A stretch of DNA of 5,520 nucleotides from a bacterium (GTDB lineage: Bacteria; Patescibacteriota; Minisyncoccia; UBA6257; 2-01-FULL-56-20): contig JAJXYP010000065.1 of assembly GCA_021780545.1 (NCBI GenBank), positions 1 to 5,520 on the forward strand, given 5' to 3'. Within the stretch, counting starts at the first letter, position 1. The number at the start of each line of letters is the position of its first letter. A program made the translations under genes and the position numbers. Shown here in pieces: positions 1 through 5,406 of the stretch. The notes beneath the pieces are model-generated. The model was not told where the DNA came from and did not search any database. It saw only the letters and a list, made by a program, of their open reading frames with translations.

Positions 1-1146
1 CGTGCCGGCCTTGCGGTCGAGGGTCAGATACTCCAGACCGACATCCATCATGAACTTCAGCCTGTTTTTTATCTCCCGGAGCGGCGCCTCCGCAACCTCG
101 TTCAGTGACGCATTCTTGAAAATCAACTTGCCGAAAAAGACCAGCGCATCCTCAATCGACAGTTCCGCCACCGCATTGATGCTCTTGCCGTTCACGAGCA
201 CGTTCAAGCTCTCCTCGCGCAAGCGCTTGCCAAGGCAAACGGCGCACAGCTCCTCCGACCACAGGTCCTTAGTTCCAAGTCCATGGCATTCCGGGCAAGC
301 GCCATACGGACTATTGAACGAAAAGAGGCGCGGTTCAATCTCGGGGAAAGAAAAACCGTCCCGCGGACAGGTAAACTTCGCCGACAGCGAAACTTCCCGG
401 TCGGCGATGATTGTCACCACGCCTTCGCCGTATTTAAGGCCGGATTCGATCGCTTCCGATAAGCGAAGGCGGTTATCTTTTTCTTTAAAATCCATACCCG
501 ACGGAATGCGGTCGATCACCAGATCAATCTGGTGCGCTTTATAGCGCGAAAGCTCAATCCGTTCGCGAAGCGAATGATATTTCCCGTCGACGCGCACCTC
601 GCTGAACCCGGCGTTCAAAAAGTTGTAGAGCATCTGATAATATTCTCCCTTCCGGCCCCGGACGACCGGCGCAAGGATGACGAGATTTTTTCGTGCGGTT
701 CCGGCGCTCTCCCGCGCAAAATCGATCGCGACATCGACAATCTCTTCGTTCGTCAGCTTTCGAATCTCTTCGCCGCAACGGGGACAATAGGGCTTCCCGG
801 CGCGCGCAAAGAGCACCCGGAGGTAGTCGTAGATTTCGGTTATCGTCGCGACGGTCGACCGCGGATTCGCCGAATGGCTCTTCTGATCGATCGATATCGC
901 CGGCGAAAGCCCCTCGATATCGTCGACATCCGGTTTGTCGAGCCGCCCGAGGAATTGCCGCGCATACGCCGACAGCGATTCGATGTACCGCCGCTGGCCC
1001 TCGGCGAAAATCGTATCAAATGCCAGGCTCGATTTACCCGAACCGGAAAGCCCGGTGAACACGATCATTTTGTCCCGGGGCAATTCGAGATTGATGTTCT
1101 TCAGGTTGTGCTCGCGGGCACCTTTGATGATGATTTTGTCTTTCAT
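1..1146 (-). CDS. uvrA: Excinuclease ABC subunit UvrA, N-terminal part (cut by window edge)
   Basis: UvrA is the damage-recognition ATPase of nucleotide excision repair; it scans DNA as a dimer and loads UvrB. Seen: start [17 protein letters not shown], Walker [10 protein letters not shown] at residues 32-40, then [16 protein letters not shown] and [12 protein letters not shown], typical of UvrA ABC domain I. A UvrB-binding region (about 126-256) is present. Cysteines: C121/C124, C260 with D263 where a Cys is usual, C284/C287 and C301/C304. Only 13 residues separate the last two pairs, so the roughly 100-residue insertion domain normally found there is missing. The frame is open for all 382 codons and ends in [10 protein letters not shown], immediately before the expected LSGGE. 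The start is the first ATG and matches the family N-terminus. Upstream GGGGG, 9 bases before ATG, is at best a poor ribosome site. It has its own promoter behind rpsP. Family assignment is certain; the Zn-site reading is inference. Confidence 0.97.
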   Translation of the reverse strand, partial: MKDKIIIKGAREHNLKNINLELPRDKMIVFTGLSGSGKSSLAFDTIFAEGQRRYIESLSAYARQFLGRLDKPDVDDIEGLSPAISIDQKSHSANPRSTVATITEIYDYLRVLFARAGKPYCPRCGEEIRKLTNEEIVDVAIDFARESAGTARKNLVILAPVVRGRKGEYYQMLYNFLNAGFSEVRVDGKYHSLRERIELSRYKAHQIDLVIDRIPSGMDFKEKDNRLRLSEAIESGLKYGEGVVTIIADREVSLSAKFTCPRDGFSFPEIEPRLFSFNSPYGACPECHGLGTKDLWSEELCAVCLGKRLREESLNVLVNGKSINAVAELSIEDALVFFGKLIFKNASLNEVAEAPLREIKNRLKFMMDVGLEYLTLDRKAGT

Positions 1147-1193
1147 AACTTAATTCCCCCGGAGGTTTGGATCGCTGGGGGCAATACCAAGCC

Positions 1194-1222
1194 AGTATAT
1201 ACAAAAAATGCCCCTGCGACAA
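1194..1222 (-). promoter_or_regulatory. Predicted uvrA promoter
   Basis: On the minus strand, -35 TTGTCG (1222-1217), a 17-base spacer and -10 TATACT (1199-1194). Transcription should start near 1187, giving a leader of about 41 bases. The -35 lies inside the hairpin of the rpsP terminator, and the terminator T-run lies in the spacer. Predicted from consensus only. Confidence 0.65.
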
Positions 1223-1235
1223 ATCGCATGAGGCA
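1203..1235 (-). terminator. Rho-independent terminator of rpsP
   Basis: Read on the minus strand: outer arm TGCCTC (1235-1230), one unpaired A, inner arm TGCGA, loop TTTG, inner arm TCGCA, outer arm GGGGCA (1214-1209), then six T (1208-1203). The stem has 11 pairs, one of them G-U, with a single bulge, and the T-run follows directly. It starts 29 bases after the rpsP stop codon, and no comparable terminator follows the other genes here. Confidence 0.85.
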
Positions 1236-1264
1236 AGTTTAAGTTTCTATATATTCCGCCGCGG

Positions 1265-1657
1265 TTACGCCGCCTGCTGCGCAGCTTCCACGCCCGAATC
1301 TCCGGATACTTCGGCCGGCTGTTCGACGTTCGGAACTTCCGCCTGTTCGGCCGCCGCCGGCTCTTTCGCGGGCTCTTCTGCCGCCGCCACTGGCTTCGGC
1401 ATTTTCACGGCTTTTTTCGAAGAAGAAATAACTCCTTGCGCCACGAAAAGATTATGAGCGGTAACGGTCGGCTGGGCGCCGATACTCATCCAATAAGAAA
1501 TACGCTCCTTTTTTACGGCGATTTTCTTCGTTTCAGGATGATATGAACCGAGATCCTCAACCGGAGGAGCCGCCATTTTGGAACGCCGTTCGGCCACCAC
1601 GATTCGATAGCTCGGCTGGTGTTTGCGCCCGACGCGCTGTAATTTAATCGCCAACAT
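1265..1657 (-). CDS. rpsP: 30S ribosomal protein bS16 with an acidic Ala-rich tail
   Basis: bS16 is a small-subunit protein that stabilises the 16S 5' and central domains during assembly. Seen: MLAIKLQRVGRKHQPSYRIVV at the N-terminus is a clear bS16 signature, followed by DLGSYHPETKK and RISYWMSIGAQPT. The folded core ends near residue 80-85, the usual family length. Residues about 91-130 form an extra tail made mostly of A, E, P and V, predicted disordered and acidic. The ATG is the only plausible start, since it gives the canonical N-terminus. No Shine-Dalgarno sequence precedes it; the -10 element ends 7 bases before ATG, so the mRNA is probably leaderless. It is transcribed divergently from nrdB and ends in a strong terminator before uvrA, so it appears monocistronic rather than part of the common rpsP-rimM-trmD-rplS operon. 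Confidence 0.96.
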   Translation of the reverse strand: MLAIKLQRVGRKHQPSYRIVVAERRSKMAAPPVEDLGSYHPETKKIAVKKERISYWMSIGAQPTVTAHNLFVAQGVISSSKKAVKMPKPVAAAEEPAKEPAAAEQAEVPNVEQPAEVSGDSGVEAAQQAA

Positions 1658-1664
1658 ACCGGTA

Positions 1665-1694
1665 ATGATAGCAAAACAGCGGGCGAACTGTCAA
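1665..1694 (-). promoter_or_regulatory. Strong predicted rpsP promoter, leaderless geometry
   Basis: Minus strand: consensus -35 TTGACA (1694-1689), 18-base spacer ending in TGC (an extended -10), then -10 TATCAT (1670-1665). The expected start of transcription is at 1658-1657, the latter being the A of the rpsP ATG. This is the best promoter match in the window. Confidence 0.8.
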
Positions 1695-1706
1695 GAAACT
1701 GTGGAT

Positions 1707-1735
1707 TTGTCCGTGTTGCCGTTTTACCCTATACT
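1707..1735 (+). promoter_or_regulatory. Predicted nrdB promoter
   Basis: Plus strand: -35 TTGTCC (1707-1712), 17-base spacer, -10 TATACT (1730-1735). Transcription would start near A1742, leaving a leader of about 41 bases. The -35 is 12 bases from the oppositely oriented rpsP -35. No NrdR box was recognised. Confidence 0.7.
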
Positions 1736-1782
1736 TTGGTTACCGTCGAAACCAATCTCATAAACTTCATCCACCTCCATCC

Positions 1783-2817
1783 ATGCTGATCGGCAAAGCG
1801 TCACCGGAAGACGTTAATCTCCACCCTATCAAATATCAATGGGCCTACGATCTCTACCAGCAAGCGGTCCGAAACACCTGGTTCCCGCATGAGATCGCTC
1901 TCAAGGAGGACCTCTATGACTGGGAAAAAATGACCGAGGATGAGCGCCACGCGGTAAAATTCTTGATGGCCTTCTTCAATCCCGCCGAACTCATCGTGAA
2001 TCGCTCGATCGCGCTCGGCATTTATCCCTACATCAAATCGCCCGAATGCGCCCTCTATCTCGCAAAACAGATGTGGGAGGAAGCGAATCACTGCGTCGCC
2101 TTCGAATATGTTCTTGAAACCTTCCCGCTCGACCGCAACAACCTTTACAGCCTCCACCTCGAAAAACCTTCGATGCAGGCGAAGGAAGCGTACATCAACC
2201 GATATCTGAAGCGCATGACCGAAGAAACACTCGATGTCTCGACCGCCGAAGGCAAAAAAAACTTCATCCGCAACCTGGTTGCCACCAACCTCGTGATGGA
2301 AGGCATCTGGTTCTACAGCGGCTTCATGGTCGTGCTCTCGTTCCGCCAGCGCAACCAGCTTCGCAATTTCGGCTCGATGATCAACTGGGTCCTGCGCGAC
2401 GAGTCGCTCCATCTGAAATTCGGCATGAATCTCATCCTCAACATCCTCGAGGAAAACCAGGAAATCCTCACCAAGGAGTTCGCTGACGAAATCAAAAGCA
2501 TTGTTGTCGAAGGCGTCGACCTCGAAACGCGGTATAACCAGGATCTCTTCCCGCGCGGCATTCTGGGCCTCAACGCAGAGTACGTCAACCAGTATGTGCA
2601 ATACGTTGCCGACCGCCGGCTTGAGGAACTCGGCATCGGATCCCACTATAAAGCAAAAAATCCAGCCAAGTGGATGAGCGGCGCCACCGACGTCCTGGAA
2701 CTCGTCAATTTTTTCGAGGCGCAGAACACGAGCTACGAGGTTGACGCGCACGCCGTCGATAAAAAAGATTCGAATGACGCTCCGGCGGCAGACGCCGGCG
2801 CGGGTTCCGACGCATAA
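1783..2817 (+). CDS. nrdB: Ribonucleotide reductase beta subunit, class Ic-like
   Basis: The beta (R2) subunit holds the dimetal oxidant that starts radical reduction of ribonucleotides to deoxyribonucleotides in the alpha subunit. Seen: metal ligands E69, E100, H103, E173, E207 and H210 in the motifs AEL, WEEANH, VMEGIWFY and RDESLH. Spacing matches E. coli NrdB: E69 to E100 is 31 residues, as D84 to E115, and W33 to E69 is 36, as W48 to D84. The residue four after H103, the radical tyrosine (Y122) of class Ia enzymes, is F107, and the first ligand is Glu, not Asp. Both fit the Chlamydia-type class Ic Mn/Fe enzyme. D206 and Y318 are candidates for the radical path. Residues 327-344 are an Asp/Ala/Gly-rich tail. 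The ATG has no Shine-Dalgarno site. No nrdA is in the window. Family is certain; the metal type is inference. Confidence 0.95.
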   Translation: MLIGKASPEDVNLHPIKYQWAYDLYQQAVRNTWFPHEIALKEDLYDWEKMTEDERHAVKFLMAFFNPAELIVNRSIALGIYPYIKSPECALYLAKQMWEEANHCVAFEYVLETFPLDRNNLYSLHLEKPSMQAKEAYINRYLKRMTEETLDVSTAEGKKNFIRNLVATNLVMEGIWFYSGFMVVLSFRQRNQLRNFGSMINWVLRDESLHLKFGMNLILNILEENQEILTKEFADEIKSIVVEGVDLETRYNQDLFPRGILGLNAEYVNQYVQYVADRRLEELGIGSHYKAKNPAKWMSGATDVLELVNFFEAQNTSYEVDAHAVDKKDSNDAPAADAGAGSDA

Positions 2818-2858
2818 CCGCCGGGATAAAACACCCCTCCGGTAATCTCGTTGGATTA

Positions 2859-2887
2859 TTTTTACGCCGATCTGTTTCTGCTACAAT
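2859..2887 (+). promoter_or_regulatory. Predicted extended -10 promoter of the 2894 gene, leaderless geometry
   Basis: Plus strand: TGC followed by -10 TACAAT (2882-2887), an extended -10 element. The best -35 at 17 bases is a weak TTTTTA (2859-2864). The base seven after the hexamer is A2894, the first base of the ATG, so the transcript should be leaderless. Confidence 0.65.
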
Positions 2888-2893
2888 AAACTG

Positions 2894-3535
2894 ATGAGGA
2901 ATGCCCTGATTTTTCTGTGGTCGCTCGCCATTATTCTCGGCATTTTCACGTATTTCATCGTTTTCGATGCCACCTCCGGAACCTACGGCGTGAACCCAAC
3001 TCCCTCGGACACAATCGGCACCATGGCGACGGGGACCTTCACCGGCACTCCCGGGTCATCGTCATCCATTCTGGCTGCCAATGCCACCTCGAGCCTCCTT
3101 GGAGCCGGGGCCGCTTCCGGAACCGCATCAACCACCTTTTTCGGAAGCGCCTACGCCACGCCGCCGCTTTCCTGGAATGACGGCGGAGCCGCCTTCAGCG
3201 TGACGGCGGCATCTCTCCAGGGAACCCAACTGTCCCTCACCCTGTCCATTCAAATAGGAGCCAGCCCGACATGCGTGCCGCTCGATCTGCGCCTCGTCGC
3301 CGACGAGTCCGGCGACCTGCAGGCACCCGATACGCCGTCCTTCTCATTCCCCGACAGCGGCAACTGCAACGGCGGACCGGGCGAGACGTATAACAACCAG
3401 ACTGTCAATTTCACCGTCAATCCCGCGGGGATGCCGCTCCTCTTCACGACCGGCGGATCGGCCGATATTTACTTTGAAATCGCAACTACCACCGCAAACG
3501 GCCTCGCGGTGCAATTCCCGTCAACATCGGGATAA
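2894..3535 (+). CDS. Membrane-anchored Ser/Thr/Gly-rich extracytoplasmic protein, function unknown
   Basis: Not recognised by name. Residues 4-24 (ALIFLWSLAIILGIFTYFIV) form a single hydrophobic segment after R2, a signal anchor or uncleaved signal peptide, so the rest should lie outside the membrane. Residues about 27-90 are a low-complexity linker rich in Ser, Thr, Gly and Ala. Residues about 92-213 look like a beta-rich domain with alternating hydrophobic strands (TQLSLTLSIQI, DLRLVADESG, TVNFTVNPAG, ADIYFEIATTT). C127 and C158 could form a disulfide. The layout resembles DUF4352-like or Ig-like surface domains, but this is a weak resemblance. It lies 76 bases after nrdB with its own promoter and is convergent with mreB. 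The ATG is favoured by the promoter position and the signal-anchor pattern. Codon use and length support a real gene; a role as adhesin, sensor or pilin-like surface protein cannot be distinguished. Confidence 0.85.
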   Translation: MRNALIFLWSLAIILGIFTYFIVFDATSGTYGVNPTPSDTIGTMATGTFTGTPGSSSSILAANATSSLLGAGAASGTASTTFFGSAYATPPLSWNDGGAAFSVTAASLQGTQLSLTLSIQIGASPTCVPLDLRLVADESGDLQAPDTPSFSFPDSGNCNGGPGETYNNQTVNFTVNPAGMPLLFTTGGSADIYFEIATTTANGLAVQFPSTSG

Positions 3536-3564
3536 AAAAACGGCGCGAGACGAAGACGTCAGCG
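3534..3564 (-). terminator. Predicted terminator of mreB
   Basis: Minus strand: stem GACG (3560-3557), loop TCTT, CGTC (3552-3549), extended by CGC/GCG across a small internal loop, then CCG and seven T (3540-3534). The mreB TGA lies inside the hairpin, and the T-run covers the last two bases of the stop codon of the convergent gene. On the plus strand the same hairpin is followed only by a weak TTTGTT. Confidence 0.6.
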
Positions 3565-4566
3565 TTTGTTAAGCAAAGTTCGCTTGTATGCGTCGAGGTG
3601 ATTCAGAATGAGACCAGTGCCCTTCGCCACGCAGAAAAGCGGATCTTCCGCCACGTAGGCCTGAACCCCGAGAAAGCGCTCGAGAAATTCCGGCAGGTGG
3701 TGGAGCTGGACGCTGCCACCCGACAGAATGATGCCTTTCTCCATGATGTCCGCCACGAGCTCCGGCGGCGTCACGTTAAACACGTTCTGAATCGAATGGG
3801 CAATCTCGATGAGCAGCGGATTGAGCGCTTCGGCAATTTCGTTCGAATTAATCGCGATATCTTTCGGCAATCCCGTCACCAGGTCGCGGCCACGGATCTG
3901 ATATTCCATTTTTTCCTTGGTCGGAAGCGCCGACCCAATTTCTATCTTCACCATCTCGGCCGTCTGCTCGCCGATCGCAAGCGCGTATTTTTTCTTTACG
4001 TAATCCATAATCGCGTGATCGAACTTGTTTCCGGCGATTCTCAAGCTGTTCCATGAAACAATGTTTCCGAGCGCAATCACCGCCTGCTCGGACGTCCCCC
4101 CGCCAATGTTTACAATCATGTTCCCGGAGCGGGCGTTGATCGGGATGCCGGCGCCGAGCGCCGCGAGAATCGGCTCGCGGACGATGTAAGCGTTTCCGGC
4201 GCCCGCTTCCCGCGCGGCGTTCATCACCGCGCGGCGCTCGGTCTGCGTGATGCCCGCCGGAACGGAAATGACAACATCCGGCTTCAGTATATTGAACCAA
4301 CCGACAGCTTTCGAGATGAAATACGTCAGCATGGCTTTCGTAATATAATAATCGGCGATAACCCCCTCTTTCAGCGGACGATAGGCGATGATTTCGTCCG
4401 GCGTCCTGCCGATCATCTCCTTTGCCTCGAGGCCCACCGCAAGCACCGCGTTATCCGGCCGCGTAAGCGCCACAATCGTCGGCTCGTTGATGACGAACCC
4501 CTTGCCCGGAACGAACACCACCGTATTCGCCGTTCCAAGGTCAATGCCGATTTTTTTGCCGAACAT
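3559..4566 (-). CDS. mreB: Rod-shape actin homologue MreB, with altered nucleotide-site motifs
   Basis: MreB forms membrane-bound filaments that guide lateral cell-wall synthesis. Seen: phosphate-1 motif DLGTANT (9-15), NEPTIVAL, RPLKEGVIADY, VPAGITQTERRAV, the catalytic-Glu motif REPILAALGAG (E131) and RGRDLVTGLPK. Length, 335 residues, is normal. Three conserved sites differ from the usual sequence: phosphate-2 DIGGGT is NIGGGT (N153), AGD is AGN (N180) and the adenosine-site GGG is SGGS (S285). Residues 89-94 (GWFNIL) are a hydrophobic loop placed like the membrane-insertion loop of other MreBs. No mreC or mreD follows; the downstream neighbour is convergent. GAGG lies 4 bases before ATG, short for a Shine-Dalgarno site. 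The predicted transcription start is only about 3 bases upstream, so GAGG may not be in the mRNA. MreB is certain; whether it still hydrolyses ATP normally is open. Confidence 0.96.
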   Translation of the reverse strand: MFGKKIGIDLGTANTVVFVPGKGFVINEPTIVALTRPDNAVLAVGLEAKEMIGRTPDEIIAYRPLKEGVIADYYITKAMLTYFISKAVGWFNILKPDVVISVPAGITQTERRAVMNAAREAGAGNAYIVREPILAALGAGIPINARSGNMIVNIGGGTSEQAVIALGNIVSWNSLRIAGNKFDHAIMDYVKKKYALAIGEQTAEMVKIEIGSALPTKEKMEYQIRGRDLVTGLPKDIAINSNEIAEALNPLLIEIAHSIQNVFNVTPPELVADIMEKGIILSGGSVQLHHLPEFLERFLGVQAYVAEDPLFCVAKGTGLILNHLDAYKRTLLNKR

Positions 4567-4575
4567 AATTCCTCA

Positions 4576-4604
4576 ATTCTATAGCAGGCGCGGAAAATGC
4601 ACAA
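4576..4604 (-). promoter_or_regulatory. Predicted mreB promoter, near-leaderless
   Basis: Minus strand: -35 TTGTGC (4604-4599), 17-base spacer, -10 TAGAAT (4581-4576; five of six consensus bases). The start of transcription is expected near A4569, 3 bases before the mreB ATG. An overlapping TATAGA preceded by TGC would start a few bases earlier. Confidence 0.6.
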
Positions 4605-4624
4605 ATCGCGCGGCTTGCAGGCGG

Positions 4625-4647
4625 AAAAATCCGGCTGTCGCTACAGC
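4625..4647 (-). terminator. Weak candidate terminator of rplS
   Basis: Minus strand: GCTGT, loop AGCG, ACAGC (4647-4634), then CGGA and five T (4629-4625). The rplS stop codon lies in the hairpin. The stem is only 5 pairs and the T-run is 4 bases away, so termination may be partial, with some read-through into mreB. Confidence 0.35.
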
Positions 4648-4943
4648 GAAACGTCGAGTTTCTGCCTGATGCGGGAACCGGAAATGCCCCGGACAAAATA
4701 GAGTTTCGCGCGACGAATCTTCTTCGGGCTGGAAACAACCTCGACTTTCAGAATCTGGGGCGAATGGATCGGATAAACCTTCTCGACGCCGACGCCGGCG
4801 ACAATCGAGCGGACCGTAAAGGTCGCACCCGTTTCCGCGCCGTGCTTGCGGGCGATTATCAGGCCCTCAAACGGAGTTTTACCTTCAAAAACCCGGACTT
4901 TCGCGCCAGGTTTTATTTTTGTAATGATGTCTTCTGCGATCAT
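4641..4943 (-). CDS. rplS: 50S ribosomal protein bL19, short form
   Basis: bL19 sits at the subunit interface of the large subunit and forms a bridge with 16S rRNA. Seen: KPGAKVRVFEGK, FEGLIIARKHG, FTVRSIVAGVGVEKVYPIHSP and KKIRRAKLYFVRG, in the family order, with the diagnostic FTVR, GVE+V, HSP and AKLY(Y/F)R motifs. The protein has 100 residues against about 115 in E. coli; the missing part is the N-terminal helix before the PG turn. An in-frame TAA lies seven codons upstream with no other start between, so this ATG is firm. The sequence before ATG is T/A-rich (TTATTTTTATTTC) with no Shine-Dalgarno site. A poor -10 TATTTT would place transcription start on the ATG. It lies 33 bases after the response regulator gene and may be co-transcribed with it. 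Confidence 0.95.
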   Translation of the reverse strand: MIAEDIITKIKPGAKVRVFEGKTPFEGLIIARKHGAETGATFTVRSIVAGVGVEKVYPIHSPQILKVEVVSSPKKIRRAKLYFVRGISGSRIRQKLDVSL

Positions 4944-4976
4944 GAAATAAAAATAAATAAGTTATTGCGGAATCTA

Positions 4977-5351
4977 TCACAGTAATCCCTCCACCCGGCC
5001 GACGAGATCATCAATGGAAACTTTCACTTTGACGAAATATTCACGCGCGCCAAGCTGGCGGGCTTTTTCAATATCCGAGTCCTGGGCGAGATTTGAAAGA
5101 ATCACGACCGGAATCTTGGACATCTGCGGCATCAGGGAAATCGCCCGTAATACCTCGAAGCCGCTCATTTTCGGCATAATCAAATCGAGAATTACGATGT
5201 TCGGGGTCTCCGAGCGGAGCGTTTCAAGCGCCTGCTCGCCGTCGAATTCCTGTAAAACCGTAAAGCCCTCTTTCTCGAATCGCGCCTTCATTAAAGACGA
5301 CAAAAAACGATCGTCTTCAATGAGCATGATTTTTCGCGCACCGTCAGGCAT
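4977..5351 (-). CDS. Single-domain response regulator (CheY-like receiver)
   Basis: A receiver domain phosphorylated by a histidine kinase, here without an output domain, so it should act by protein-protein contact or as a phosphorelay carrier. Seen in the 124-residue form: acidic pair D13/D14 (IMLIEDDRF), phosphoacceptor D56 (NIVILDLIMP), the switch Ser S86 (VVILSNL) and K108 (EYFVKVKVS). The usual Lys-Pro after the last strand is Lys-Val. An upstream in-frame ATG at 5447 would add 32 residues, but these resemble no receiver N-terminus and come from the 16S spacer. The start at 5351 gives normal length, and an extended -10 (TGG then TATAGT) ends 6 bases before it, so the mRNA is probably leaderless. 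The 16S rRNA gene lies just upstream on the same strand. No partner kinase is visible. Confidence 0.93.
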   Translation of the reverse strand: MPDGARKIMLIEDDRFLSSLMKARFEKEGFTVLQEFDGEQALETLRSETPNIVILDLIMPKMSGFEVLRAISLMPQMSKIPVVILSNLAQDSDIEKARQLGAREYFVKVKVSIDDLVGRVEGLL

Positions 5352-5357
5352 AGGAGT

Positions 5358-5366
5358 ACTATACCA
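5358..5366 (-). promoter_or_regulatory. Extended -10 promoter of the response regulator gene
   Basis: Minus strand: TGG (5366-5364) followed by TATAGT (5363-5358). The base seven after the hexamer is A5351, the A of the chosen ATG. No good -35 is present; that region carries a short direct repeat TTCGAGA with 8-base period (plus-strand 5370-5384). Confidence 0.6.
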
Positions 5367-5406
5367 TATTTCGAGAATTCGAGAGAGCTTTTTAGTTGCC
5401 CCAATT

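Noticed and set aside
1147..1160. GGGGG before uvrA as a Shine-Dalgarno site
   Set aside because: It lacks the AGGAG core, and a CCCCC in the same leader could pair with it; support is too weak to annotate.
1174..1217. Inverted repeat GGGGCA/TGCCCC around the uvrA -10 as an operator
   Set aside because: The right arm is already explained by the rpsP terminator stem, and the arms are 26 bases apart and imperfect; no operator needs to be invoked.
532..1242. Plus-strand open frame of 236 codons and others at 2-544 and 693-1058
   Set aside because: They are antisense to uvrA, whose minus-strand frame is open for 382 codons with clear family motifs.
1801..2751. Long open frame of 316 codons on the minus strand across nrdB
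   Set aside because: It lies antisense to a gene with all R2 metal ligands. Its product has no recognisable motif and its residues mirror the nrdB codons; it is a GC-bias shadow.
2814..2845. Hairpin ACCG/CGGT after nrdB as a terminator
   Set aside because: The stem is broken by a 2-by-2 mismatch and no T-run follows directly.
3598..4056. Plus-strand open frame of 152 codons across mreB
   Set aside because: It is antisense to conserved MreB motifs and has no start signals; a shadow.
4567..4574. GAGG before mreB as a Shine-Dalgarno site
   Set aside because: Spacing to ATG is only 4 bases, the predicted transcription start lies downstream of it, and the 16S tail in this window has no CCTCC to pair with.
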